Assembly (NCBI RefSeq): GCF_037975245.1
Contig: NC_092562.1
Span: 24,691,554 to 24,755,553 of the forward strand
Origin: Apostichopus japonicus
Lineage: Eukaryota; Echinodermata; Holothuroidea; Aspidochirotida; Stichopodidae
DNA: 64,000 nt
Reading direction: 5' to 3'
Shown: positions 27,201 through 37,542 of the stretch, piece by piece
Numbering within the stretch: position 1 is the first letter of the stretch
Layout: each line of letters starts with the position of its first letter
Notes under the pieces: model-generated
What the model saw: only the letters and a program-made list of their open reading frames with translations
Told to the model about the DNA's origin: nothing
The model's database searches: none
Program-made: the position numbers and the translations under genes

Positions 27201-30200
27201 GGTAATGATTTTCAAGGCAAGCTATATACCTATATTACCCATTTACACTACAATGACTGTTGTCAGGTAAGCATTGTGGTAGTTGGTGTTTATGGTGGAG
27301 ACAAAACATGATTCAAGGTAAAAATAATAAAATAATAACAACTAATGACATTCTTTACCTCTTGAATCTGAGTTGTAAAAGTTGAATGACCACACTACTC
27401 GTTCCAGTTATGTCAAAGGCACTAATCTGTGAGCAATACTATGTAAAACATGCCTCAAAATACCCCATACACTGGCAATTGTTGCAACAACTTACTTCAT
27501 AAAATTAAACTGTATAAACTGTATAAACGTTAGAAGGCCTCACATTGGATTCTAGAACAATCGTCTTGAAAGACAATCTTGACTTTTTTGGATACAATTA
27601 TCTACCCAGGCTTTTTGTAGTACATCAGTAGTTTGTTGAGCTTTTCCCCTCTCCCCCCCACCCACACAGTTAATAAAGAAATGGCTTCAATTCAATGGCT
27701 TAGAAAACGATCTCTTTTTCTTCCTTACCTTTCGTCCCTGTCTCTTTAGCGGTCTCTGCTTTGGCAACTTCAGATGGCTTTTTCTCCTTCTCTTCCTCCG
27801 GTTTGGCAGTGTCCTTGTCACTGGTCTGTTCTGCTGCTTTTTTTCCAGCGGCCGCGGCTTTCTTCTTGGAATTCTTTGCCGCGCCCTTCTTGGGACCTGT
27901 GGAAGCCGCAGGGTTCTGTTTCGTGGCCCTCTTACCTTTGGTCGCTGCCTTTACGGGGGTCTGCTTTGTCACCGGTGTGTCCGCTGGTCCATTTTTGGGT
28001 GCAGCCTCAGCCGCGACGGATACCCCCGTCGTACCCTCTCCATTTTTCTTTTCTTTCGGATCGGCCGTGACCTTGGCGGTCTTTGCCGCTTTGGCCTTGG
28101 CCTGTCTCTGCTGAGCAGCTTTCCGAGTTTTTTTACCTGTAAACAGTTTTAAGCAAAATAATGTTTTTCTTCAAAACAAACTGTGTAAAACCATATACAC
28201 ACCTACTTTCAGTACGGTATTTAAAGTTGACAGCATGAATAAATGGACAAAGTTTTTAAGAAAACAAAACAATGTTTAAATAGGAGTTACAGTATGTTGT
28301 AAGCGTTCTTATATGACTACGAATGGTAACTCTACAAACATCGTTTTTCGTATTCTGACCCAACAGGCTAATAACACTGTTTATTCACAAACACCAGATG
28401 ACAACCTAAGTGCAGTGTCTTAATATGGTTTGCCACCCTCACAAAATCCTAGAAATGTTTCCACCTGGCAAGCATTCATCTGAAATTCCATTGGCTACTG
28501 ATGTTACCCTTTGAATAGTCCCTGTTACTGTTCAGTGTAGGTTCATGTATACATGTATATATGTATGTTTGTATTTTAGATCCTCCTGCAAGCAGGAACT
28601 TGCAAAGAAGCCATCATTGGCTTTTCAAAGCCGCAAGCTGACGGAAGTCAGTCTCTTACATTCATATTTAATGTCCATGATTATGAATTGTCAATTGTCA
28701 ACAACTCTATAACTGGACGACATACAGTAATCTTGGAGTGACTCGAACTTGGGACCTTATGATTGAAAGCACATTGTACATAAAAATACATGAAAGTACA
28801 TTTTAAACTGACACAAGATCAAGGCCAAAACAATGTTTTCCTTGCAAGTAAGCCTCATTTGACAGAGTAATACCTTACTAGTTCTTGCTTATCTATGGTC
28901 AAGTACAAATAGTAACCGATGAAAGTTTTATATTCCTCTACCTGATGCAGGTGGAGACAAAGAATTATTCGGAGGGTTCACTTCTTCTGCGAACTCGTCG
29001 CCATCAACAGATCCCATTATATCCGTGAGAACATCTACATCACCATCACCTGTGAGAAAATAAATTAATACAAAACAACACCTTCTTCTTGGATCCTTTC
29101 AATCAAATTGACTCCTCATTGTACTCACAGATTAACCAGCTTCTAGATTTGCTAAGATCATAGTGTTCTGAACCTCTCTATACATGTATCTTTAGCGGGA
29201 AAAAATACATGCTTGCATACAACAGTTGTCTTTTCAAAGATTAAAGTCTAATGGAGCCCAGACGCAGCAGTTTTAAAGCAATACAATCGGGAATGTTAGG
29301 TTGCTTAGAAAGAAGTAGTCAACAACTCAACTACAGCACAAATTAGTGTGACCATTTTGTATACAATTTGCCAAATGCACTGGGTACACTCAAGTCATTA
29401 GAGAAATCACACACACACACTTCTTTTGATTTCCATGTACACATTAAAGAAAAAACAGGGAAATTAACAGGTTTCCATCTCCAAAAAGATAGTAAAATAT
29501 AGGAGAATAGATGGAGCAATTGAAGAATACCCCGCAACTCACACGCTATTTGAGAACAACAATACATCGTTTACTACTAGTATAGCCAGTATTGCGTTGT
29601 TCGGAACACTGCAAAGTTCGGACACCCCTAAGAAATACACGATTTCACCATGACAACCTATAGCAACAGCCAATTTCACATAAAACTATGAACCTACAGA
29701 TACTTTCTCTCCAAAATGACCCGTGTGCAAGTAAGTACTTACATATTTGTCAATAAAATGACGGAGATCTATGAAGTCTGTTATAATTACTGAAAGAGCA
29801 ACTGCGCCACCAATTTTACCACCAGCGCCACACTGTGGGGCGGGTGTCCGAACTTCGCAATACTCTAGCAAAGAAATACCAGTTCCACAATCACGAAGAA
29901 TCTTCTTGGAATACAACTTGAAAACAGTTTGCAGGAAAGAAAGTTTGGCCGTGTATCGTAATATAACACACTTCTCCCACCATACCAAGTATATTTTCAG
30001 GTGATTTATACCAGAATATATAGTTTTGGGGTGTTTTAAGGCTTAGGTGTCCGAACTTCGAAGTGTCCATGCTAGTACTATAGCCAAGGGTAGTACGAGT
30101 AGCTTATGGCTAGGGACTTCCTGTCATACTCATAATCTGTGAGATTCAAGATTTGTAGAGTATTCTGAAATCTGGCAGAAATTGCTCTCTAGATCTATAT

Positions 30201-30721
30201 TAAATAGTTAGTGAAATGAAAAGTAACATTTTCTGGGGTAGCACATCACCACTGCAACAATATTACTGTATATACTGTAGGTCTAGGCTATGTTGCATTG
30301 TAGAACACGATGGGATAATGCTCTGCTTAGCTCCTAAAGTTACACTTGGACTAGGCTAAGTAACATTTATACTCTGCAAAAACCAATCACTTCCTGTAGA
30401 ACTGGCTATTAACTAGGTCTATCACATGTGGAATGGTTCTCAACCAACGTGGATCTTCTGTGATTACTCTCTTAAACAGTAGTCACAATGGCGCATATTC
30501 GTTACTCGCCGCCTAACCTCATCAAGGGCAGCTTTTACTTAGCCTAACGTTATAGCGGTACGTAAAACCTAACTCAACTCAAACGTTTACGAACAACAGT
30601 GTCTAACAAATACTCAATTCTTCGACCGAATGCCTAACGTTAAGTAACGCTCCTCTTCTCTTAATTGACAAGTCCTTAAGACAGCAATACCTTTTGAGGA
30701 ACCAGCATCTTTAGTTGTCAT
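12222..30721 (-). CDS. YTHDC1: YTH domain-containing protein 1 (nuclear m6A reader), 18 exons
   Basis: Coding exons in transcript order: 30691-30721, 28942-29049, 27729-28136, 26711-26959, 26233-26370, 25506-25541, 24212-24306, 23282-23390, 22714-22831, 22070-22154, 21587-21720, 18727-18827, 18000-18036, 17215-17272, 15325-15405, 15156-15242, 12494-12745, 12222-12317. All junctions are GT-AG and phase-consistent, giving 2223 nt and 740 aa (human is 727). Residues 46-182 are Lys/Ala-rich; 183-265 are Ser/Glu/Asp-rich. The YTH domain spans about 328-465 with the KSNN motif (342-345) and Asn348. Trp358, Trp409 and Leu420 align with the human m6A cage Trp377, Trp428 and Leu439, so m6A binding should be intact. 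An Arg-rich helix, a Pro-rich region and an RE/RD-repeat tail follow, as in vertebrate YTHDC1, which acts in nuclear splicing and export of methylated RNA. Introns 1-5 are all phase 1. The exon at 18727-18827 has three nearby CAG acceptors; only the one giving phase 2 keeps the Arg/Pro frame. Confidence 0.93.
13105..13680. repeat. 95-bp minisatellite in a YTHDC1 intron
   Basis: Six copies start at 13105, 13200, 13295, 13390, 13485 and 13580, exactly 95 bases apart, each opening with 'acatgtgtatatatgt'. They differ at only a few positions. They sit inside a wider TGTA/CATG-rich region (about 12978-13770) in the intron between the last two and the penultimate exons of YTHDC1. Cys/Met/Tyr-rich open frames across it are a by-product of the repeat. 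Confidence 0.9.
15606..15862. repeat. Inverted repeat pair in a YTHDC1 intron
   Basis: 'gggcttgatataaagt' at about 15608-15623 recurs as its reverse complement at about 15843-15858, leaving a spacer of about 220 bases. It lies in the intron between exons 15325-15405 and 17215-17272. It may be a small MITE; no target duplication was identified. Confidence 0.4.
20934..20951. repeat. Perfect 18-bp palindrome
   Basis: The 18 bases are CCAGCCGGT followed by its exact complement ACCGGCTGG. They lie in the large YTHDC1 intron between exons 18727-18827 and 21587-21720. No function is recognisable. Confidence 0.6.
23490..24115. repeat. 42-bp minisatellite in a YTHDC1 intron
   Basis: About fourteen to fifteen degenerate copies of a unit of about 42 bases, built from 'caccaattccatcaggaca' and 'cacccagatcattcc'. 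Because 42 is divisible by three, long Pro/Thr-rich frames appear on the plus strand. They lie wholly inside the intron that splits the YTH domain between exons 23282-23390 and 24212-24306 and are antisense to the gene. They are repeat artefacts, not a gene. Confidence 0.9.
25778..26105. repeat. 21-bp minisatellite in a YTHDC1 intron
   Basis: About fifteen degenerate copies of a 21-base unit (typical form 'caccattcaattcatgtgc' plus two bases). The right-hand copies have diverged to 'caccataaagatcatgtactg'. The array sits between YTHDC1 exons 25506-25541 and 26233-26370. The unit length is a multiple of three, which explains the Cys/Met/Ile-rich open frames across it. Confidence 0.85.
29589..30078. 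mobile_element. MITE with 8-bp TSD in YTHDC1 intron 1
   Basis: The perfect octamer TATAGCCA flanks the element at 29581-29588 and 30079-30086. Both ends, read inward, begin with GTA and contain AAGTTCGGACACC, preceded on both sides by a GGAxACT-like word. The interior carries one extra copy of 'gtgtccgaacttcg' near 29845. The 8-bp duplication points to a hAT-type transposase in trans. There is no coding capacity. Confidence 0.6.
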
Positions 30722-30741
30722 TTTTTACTGCCCCAAGAAAT

Positions 30742-30959
30742 AAAAAACTTCACTAAAACGGTCACAGGATATCAGCATGTTACTAGTTCTAAAATCCGTT
30801 TATTTTTATAAAGAGAGCGGCGTGTGGGAAAAATCGATGGCGCTATTACATTTCAATAAAATAAAATGTCGTTCTTGTTTTGAAACAAAAAACTTCACTG
30901 AAACGGTCGCAACTAGGATATCACAAGTTCAACATGTTACTAGTTCTAAAATCCGTTCA
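30742..30959. repeat. Duplicated ~60-70-bp block just upstream of YTHDC1
   Basis: A block beginning 'aaaaaacttcact' and ending 'gttactagttctaaaatcc' is present at about 30742-30800 and again at about 30886-30959 in direct orientation, roughly 145 bases apart. The first copy starts about 20 bases upstream of the YTHDC1 start codon, so the duplication overlaps the presumed 5' UTR and core promoter. Confidence 0.75.
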
Positions 30960-31243
30960 TATTGAAAAAGACAGAAGAGGTATAGGGATGATATATTATG
31001 AAATTATTACACCGTTTGTTTTAGTTTACTCATCAAAGTTCACCGTTCATGTAATGTGTGACCTTAGGATAATAAGACCGTTTTCTTTAAAATCGTACTT
31101 TCTTTTATGCCAGGAATTCCTATCTACTTTGTGACAACGCATTCTTGTTAAAATGTCACAATGACTTTGTTTAATAATACATCTTCATAGATAATCAACG
31201 ACAATCGGACAATAGTAAAGCAAAAGCTGCACAAGTGTCCAGT

Positions 31244-31268
31244 CAGGGAGTTGTTCCATAACTCCCTG
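31244..31268. mobile_element. 25-bp palindromic insertion with 7-bp direct repeats
   Basis: The insert begins CAGGGAGTT and ends with its exact complement AACTCCCTG, with a 7-base centre GTTCCAT. It is flanked by perfect copies of GTCCAGT at 31237-31243 and 31269-31275. A sibling with the same 9-bp ends is at 49333-49357. It is far too short to code; a transposase or other recombinase acting in trans on minimal ends is inferred. Confidence 0.65.
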
Positions 31269-32875
31269 GTCCAGTGCAGGTTATTCCATTGGTACCTATA
31301 TCCAACTAACAGGATTTTGACCCAAAACAAGTAAAATGCAAACAATTTGGACCATTTTATTACTTTTTGCCAAGGTTAAACTGTTGTTATAGTTTACTTA
31401 AAGTGTTTGCGGCTAAAACATTTGTCCATTTTTTCTAGAGTGTATATCGATCGTGCTTAAAATAAACACTTATTTCAAGAGGAGGAGTAAATATTTTCAG
31501 CGTAAGCTATAGGCTCTCTGCATGAACAAATTAGCTGCAGCTTATATGTATATCATACATCATATTCGAATTTAGGCCTTATACTTCTGTTATAGGCCTA
31601 CTTTGCCAAAATAAAACAAATTGGATTTCAACTTGTGTTGACGGAACTTTCCTAACAGCTAAGTCATAATACATTAAACAGACCATACTTCACCTGCAAA
31701 TCGAGCAGAAAATGAATTTGTTTACGACTACTGTATAGGCCTAAGAATTATTTGCATTCCCACATGCATGGTCCTTGTGCTCTACAGTTCTGTACATGTT
31801 TTGTAATGTGTGCGTGTACGGTCCGTAACTTGAACTCTCTCAGTTTGCCATTGGTGTGCTATAGGGTTCATATATCACGTAGACTGTATATAATCCCACT
31901 GTGTATAATTCTATTTTGAAAAACTTGACATTTTATTTCTGTCTCTCATGATGGTGTCGCCGCAGTTGTTATGAAACCAAACACATGCATGATACGCATC
32001 TCAATAACATAAATTTAAAGTTGCACAACCAATGTTCTCTAAAGTCTGTATATATGTAAACCTATTGGAAGGAGAACTGAAAGAAACTTCATTAAACCGG
32101 GCCAGCTAACCTGATTTACTTGGCACCGATATACACATTATCATGGCACACATATGTAGTTTCGTGTTATACGACAGCTTCGGACAGCTCGACATGAAAG
32201 TACATTATTCGAGCCGTATATGGTACTATGCATATATGATAATATTTCTAACTGGCTGATAAAGACACCCGATGTGTACGAATTGAGTTAGCTTAGTACT
32301 GGGAGAGAAATGTATAAGTTTGTATAGTTATGTATACCTATGGAAATTATACATCTTCAACGATTCAACAAGTATGTTCGGCATAATTCTAGAGGCATAG
32401 TTAGTCTGCGAATTTAGCGACTTGACTTCATTGCAAACGTATACGTATAGATAAGGGTTCTGTCTTGGACTTGTTCACCACGACCTCTATTCGTGTAACC
32501 GTTGACTTATTGTAATATTGTGACGAGCCCGGCTCCTCCGATAGTAAAACTATATCGGGACTCGCGATAGAAAGGTACTGGGATATCTTGATGCCGTATT
32601 TATGCTTCTTCAGGAGATGTCTCGAACGGAAGAAAACAATGAGTTCACACAAAAACAATTTGACGAGATAGGATTTGATTTAATGATTCGGTATAATTTC
32701 TTCTCTGTCGATTCTCTTTACAAATAAAACTAAATTACAATGATTTGACTTGACTTGACTTGACTCCGTCAATTAAACAATTAGAAAGAGTGATGAAATG
32801 GTGACGAAGCAATGACGAAGCGACGAACTGATCACGGAGCGCTGACGGAGTGATAAAACTTTCGGCCCCATGCCC

Positions 32876-33071
32876 TTTTATACCTTACTTCTATAAAATC
32901 CCTCTGCGCATAATCAGTAGGCAGCCAATAACCTGACCATCCTGTATTAACTTAATGATATAAAAATAAGTGCGCTGGCACTGATCTGCCCTGATTGGTT
33001 GGGAGTTTGGAAGTCCATCCCCTTTCTATGGAAACTTCCATACCACGTGAGAGAACCTTCTCGAATGTTCC
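32876..33071 (-). promoter_or_regulatory. Heat-shock-type promoter: HSE, CCAAT, TATA
   Basis: Reading leftward on the minus strand: a four-unit heat shock element at 33052-33071 (alternating GAA and TTC pentamers with perfect spacing), another GAA-xx-TTC pair at 33031-33038, a CCAAT box at 32994-32998, an inverted CCAAT at 32935-32939 and a TATAAAA box at 32876-32882. This order and spacing match HSP70-type promoters. Transcription would start near 32850 and run toward 32400. The region downstream does not encode HSP70 or any recognised chaperone. The elements are seen directly; heat inducibility is inferred. Confidence 0.55.
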
Positions 33072-33259
33072 ACAGACATAATGGAATCTATTTTGGGAAA
33101 AGGCCCTGTACCAAGATTCAATAAGATAGTTAAAACTTCTCGTGGGAAAACTGAATCCATGACCTAGATAAATACATAAGAGGCCTGTAAGGTGTCTCGA
33201 TGGAGTGTTTCGGTAACATCAAAGAGATGGTATCACTATTTCATAACATTATAGCTCCA

Positions 33260-33305
33260 TGGACTATATAGTCCGTTTTATTAGGAAAGTATATACTTTC
33301 CTAAT
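33260..33305. repeat. Two neighbouring perfect palindromes
   Basis: GGACTATATAGTCC at 33260-33273 is a perfect 14-bp palindrome. Six bases further on, a perfect 26-bp palindrome at 33280-33305 consists of ATTAGGAAAGTAT followed by its exact complement. Both could form cruciforms or bind dimeric factors. No transposon context was identified. Confidence 0.7.
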
Positions 33306-34024
33306 GTAAGCTGTACCACAAAATTACATAATTAAAAAATACATAATTATGTCAATTTGTAAGTTATTCACAGGTTTTGTGAACGATTATATTTTTCTTC
33401 CATGCCCTGACCTGTTTTCTATTTGTTTGTTTTTTTTATGGACAAATAAAAGTCCAAAGTTACGCGTCCCTATTAACGAGTAATACACTACTCACTATTG
33501 ATAGCCATGCATATAGTACTTATACCTAACATCTTCAGAATAGCAAGAGGTTTACAATACGTTATCAGTATTAGCATATAAAGTCCCTATAATTCTTATT
33601 TTATATTGACATTACACAAATCAGGCAATAGATGAGAAACTGTCTAGTTCTGATGGATGAAGCTGATAAGAGAGACCCTCAAATCGTAAATTCTATTGTT
33701 GCCTTGTGGACTATCCGAAGAGACCCACTTAACCCTGTCGTTTTTGTCTTGAATTGATCTACCTGCATGCAATCATATACGTTCCTATGGAAAGCGTCTG
33801 CAAAACATATTATGATATTTACTACATATTAAAGACTTACGGAGAATGGACCTATATCATTTTGTGAAAATGCAACTTATATACTCCGTGCATATACAGT
33901 AACTCTAATATAGAAACGGAAAGAATTGCAGAATTAACGTTATTTGTTCTGATTTATTTCAAATATTTCGACTAACTTTCATTCGTTAGAGAAGAGGTAG
34001 ATATATATAGCATCCTGTGACAAG

Positions 34025-34878
34025 ATGGCGACACCTGAATACACTCTAGGTGTTTGGGATTACGTAATACTAGTCGGACTATTACTAGTCTCTGCTGCTA
34101 TTGGTGTTTTCCACGCTCTCCGCGGCGGGAAACAAAAAGATTCCAAAGAGTATTTCCTTGGCAACAGGAAGATGGGAGCGTTTCCTGTGTCGATGTCTAT
34201 CATCGTCAGCGTTATGTCGGCTGTTACTTACATCGGTACACCGGCAGAGGTATATCGACACGGTCCTATGTATTGGTTAATGAGCGTTAACAAGATTGTC
34301 GGTGCCGGTTTGGTCACTACCTGCTTCCTACCGGTATTTTATAATCTTGAAATCACTAGTGTGTATGAATATATTGACATGCGGTTTAATAAATTTGTCC
34401 GGTACGGTGTGATTCTCGCCGATTGTTCCTATACATTCATCTACATGGGGATCGTGATGTACACTCCAGCTCTCGCGCTGAGTACAGTCACGGGAATAAC
34501 TCTAACCGGATCCATTCTAGCCATTGGGTTAGTATGTACCTTCTATACAGCGATCGGTGGAATCAAAGCTGTCATTTGGACTGATGTTTTGCAGGTAAGC
34601 GCCTTCACTTTTATTGTAGTTTATCGTGTTGCTTTTATAACTTTTTATGTTACAGAGTTCGTAAAACCTTTCCTGCTATGCGACCTGGCAGCCTGATACC
34701 CACAGAGTATTGTCATTCGGAATATACCCACCAGTACTGCATCCACCCTCCTTCCTCCCTCCTCCCTCCTCCCAGACTTCCACGTACAATTGAATAAGGC
34801 ACGACACCATTAGAGTAAACCCAATGCTTAGTGCGACATAACTTTTATGAGGTAGCGGTGGTGTGTTTCCATTTTCAG

Positions 34879-34918
<40 letters not shown>

Positions 34919-34947
34919 GGTGTGTTTCCATTTTCAGTATAAATATG

Positions 34948-35003
<56 letters not shown>

Positions 35004-37482
35004 TGTCTGATGGCGTGTGTTGGAAAGTTAAGAATATCCACAAGAAAAAAATGATACTTTCATTTCCAACTTTATTACTTAGAACGTTAAATAGGTAACA
35101 AAATATTTCGAGCGTTTACACGGCTCTTCTTCAGTAGTACTAATGAAATGGAAGAAACTAGACCTTATTGGTATTTAGCTTAGCATGTATGCTCATAAAA
35201 GAGAGATCCCTGTTGAGCCCATTGTTGTGTGTGTTGAGGCGTAAGATGGTTTTTAGTTCCCGGTTGCTTCTTTCATGAGCGGTTTTGAAGAAGCCGTATA
35301 GAATGACAAATTTGAGGTCAGATAAGTTGTGATTGGGGAGATTAAAATGTTCGGCAACAGGGAAACCTGGGTTATTATTGCGGATACTTAGTTTGTGATT
35401 ATTGAAGCGGAGTCTGAACTTTGTGCTGGTTTCGCCAATATAGGTGAACCTGGGGGCACTTGCAACAATACAGCAGGTAGATGACATTGGCTGAGTCGCA
35501 ACCAAATCTACCAGGTCTCATGGTAGTGCCTGAGGCCGGTGGAGGAAAGCGGGGGAGGGGTCGAGGTGTGTGCACACCAAGCATCTTGGTTTGTTACAGG
35601 GGATGTTACCACTGTCAGGTTCATTACTGGGTGGGGCGAGATTAGTGCGAACCAGCACTGAGCGGATGTTACGGGGTTGTCTATATGCTATGACTGGGGG
35701 GGGGGGGGGGGCTTTGAAGAGCTCAGCTATTGTGGGGTCCGAACCTAGAGTGCCCCAAGATTGTTTGATTTCATTGAAAAGGGGGCGAAGGGAGCCGGGT
35801 GGTAGGTGACAACGAGGGGTAGTCTATCAGAAACAGATTTTGTACGATAGGTAAGGAGACTAGATCGTTGTAGAGACAGAACCCGTTTGAGGTGGAAGTT
35901 AAGTATACGGTATGGGTATCCCCTTTGAAGGAAAAAATCAAACAGTTCAATGGCCTTATTAAGAAAAGTTTGGTCATGTGAGCAGATACGCCGGTATCTG
36001 AGTAACTGGCTATAGACAATGGAATTTTTGGTGTGGCGGGGATGAAAACTATTAAAGTGGGGATAAGAGTGCCTATCAGTGGGTTTGGCATACACCGATG
36101 TCTCTATTTTGTGATCATCGATCATGACGAGTACATCGAGGAAGGGGATTTGCTTAGTGGACCGTTCGGTGGTAAACTTTATGGAATCGTGAAAATCATT
36201 GGCCAACGTGAAAAAGTTGTCAAGTTCTTGTTCGCCCTTATCCCATAACATAAAAATATCATCAATATATCGTACATAGAGACATGGTTTGTAAGAGGAT
36301 GAAGAAAGTAATTCTTGTTCCAGGTAGTACATAAAAATATTAGCATATGAGGGGGCCATTCGGGTGCCCATGGCTGTGCCTTTGGTTTGCAGATAATGAC
36401 GATAATGACGACCATTGAAGGTAAAATTATTATGCTCAAGTATAAACTTAATGAGCTGCGAGATCTCATCATGTTGGGTGACATCATTAGTCGCCATCAT
36501 CTTATTACAAGCCAGGACACCTTCGCTATGGGGGATGTTGGTGTACAGGGCAGAAACATCCATGGTTACCAGAATGGCGCCTTCAATGAGGGGCGGGACT
36601 TCCTTAAGTCTGTTAAGAAAGTGGGTGCTATCTTGAATATAGCTGGGTATGTTGGGGAGAAGAGGTTGTAAAAAATGGTCAACATAGGCGGAAATGTATT
36701 CTGTAAGGGTACCAATACCAGACACAATAGGCCTACCAGGGGCGAATATATGTTGTTTACGAGCGATTTCGAACACCTCGTGGTCTGACAGTTTATCAGC
36801 ATTCTCATGTTGATTGCTGACAAGGCCTTTAAGTTTATGTATTTTGGGGAGTGTGTAGAAGGGTGCGGGTGTGGGGGCGGAGGGTATGAGCTTTACAACC
36901 TCTTCTCTTACCTTAACGTTAAACGAATTTACCAAAGAAATTAGGTGTCTGTGGTATTGAGAGGTGGGTTCGTTGTCCAGTAGTTCGTAGAAACGGACGT
37001 CAGAAAGTTGCTTTTGCGCCTCTGCGACATAGTTGGTGGTGTCCATAACCATAATGGCTCCTCCTTTGTCTGCTGGTTTGATAATTATATCTGAGTTGCG
37101 ACGGAGTTCGTTTAGGGCTTTGTGGTCGGATCTGTCAAAGTTGCTGGGTGCTGGTGTTTTGGTGCAAATGGACGAGAGAAATGAACTAAGATGCGAGTTG
37201 GCTGTATTAACAAAGCTGTCTATAAATGCGTTACGGTTGTCAGGTGGTGTCCAGGTCTTCTTGGCTATGTTGCGTTGTACGATAAGTGGGCGGTTAGACG
37301 GTTCTTTACTGTCTGCCCATTCTCGGAGGCGAACTTTCCGGGTGAATTGGTTAAAATCATTGGTCAGTTCCACGGGGTCCACCTGAGCTGTAGGGCAATA
37401 TGAAAGCCCTAGTTCCAACACATGCGCCTGTCGTGAGGTGAGTTCATGGCAAGAAAGATTGACAACCTGGGAAGTCTCAGAC

Positions 37483-37542
<60 letters not shown>

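Larger units (their letters stand above)
30722..34024. other. Intergenic spacer between YTHDC1 and the first SMCT gene
   Basis: This holds the YTHDC1 promoter-side duplication, the 25-bp insertion (31244-31268), a heat-shock-type promoter (32876-33071) and two palindromes (33260-33305). A minus-strand open stretch at about 32428-32670 (roughly 76 codons, no ATG) lies downstream of the heat-shock-type promoter and may be part of its transcript; it matches no family that I recognise. No other coding exon was supported. Confidence 0.6.

Noticed and set aside
27761-28114. Plus-strand frame of 117 codons rich in Ala, Phe and Ser
   Set aside because: It is the antisense shadow of the Lys/Ala-rich YTHDC1 exon 27729-28136.
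32428-32658. 76-codon minus-strand frame downstream of the heat-shock-type promoter as a protein gene
   Set aside because: There is no ATG in the frame and an upstream stop; kept only as a possible part of a transcript.
35000-35040. Possible hammerhead ribozyme core (CTGATGG and GGAAAG) at the end of the Penelope-like element, as known for this group
   Set aside because: The conserved A after CTGATG is a G, and no convincing stems II and III could be drawn by eye; a covariance-model search would be needed.
36033-37403. Plus-strand frames across the retroelement
   Set aside because: They are shadows of the Penelope-like reverse transcriptase on the minus strand.
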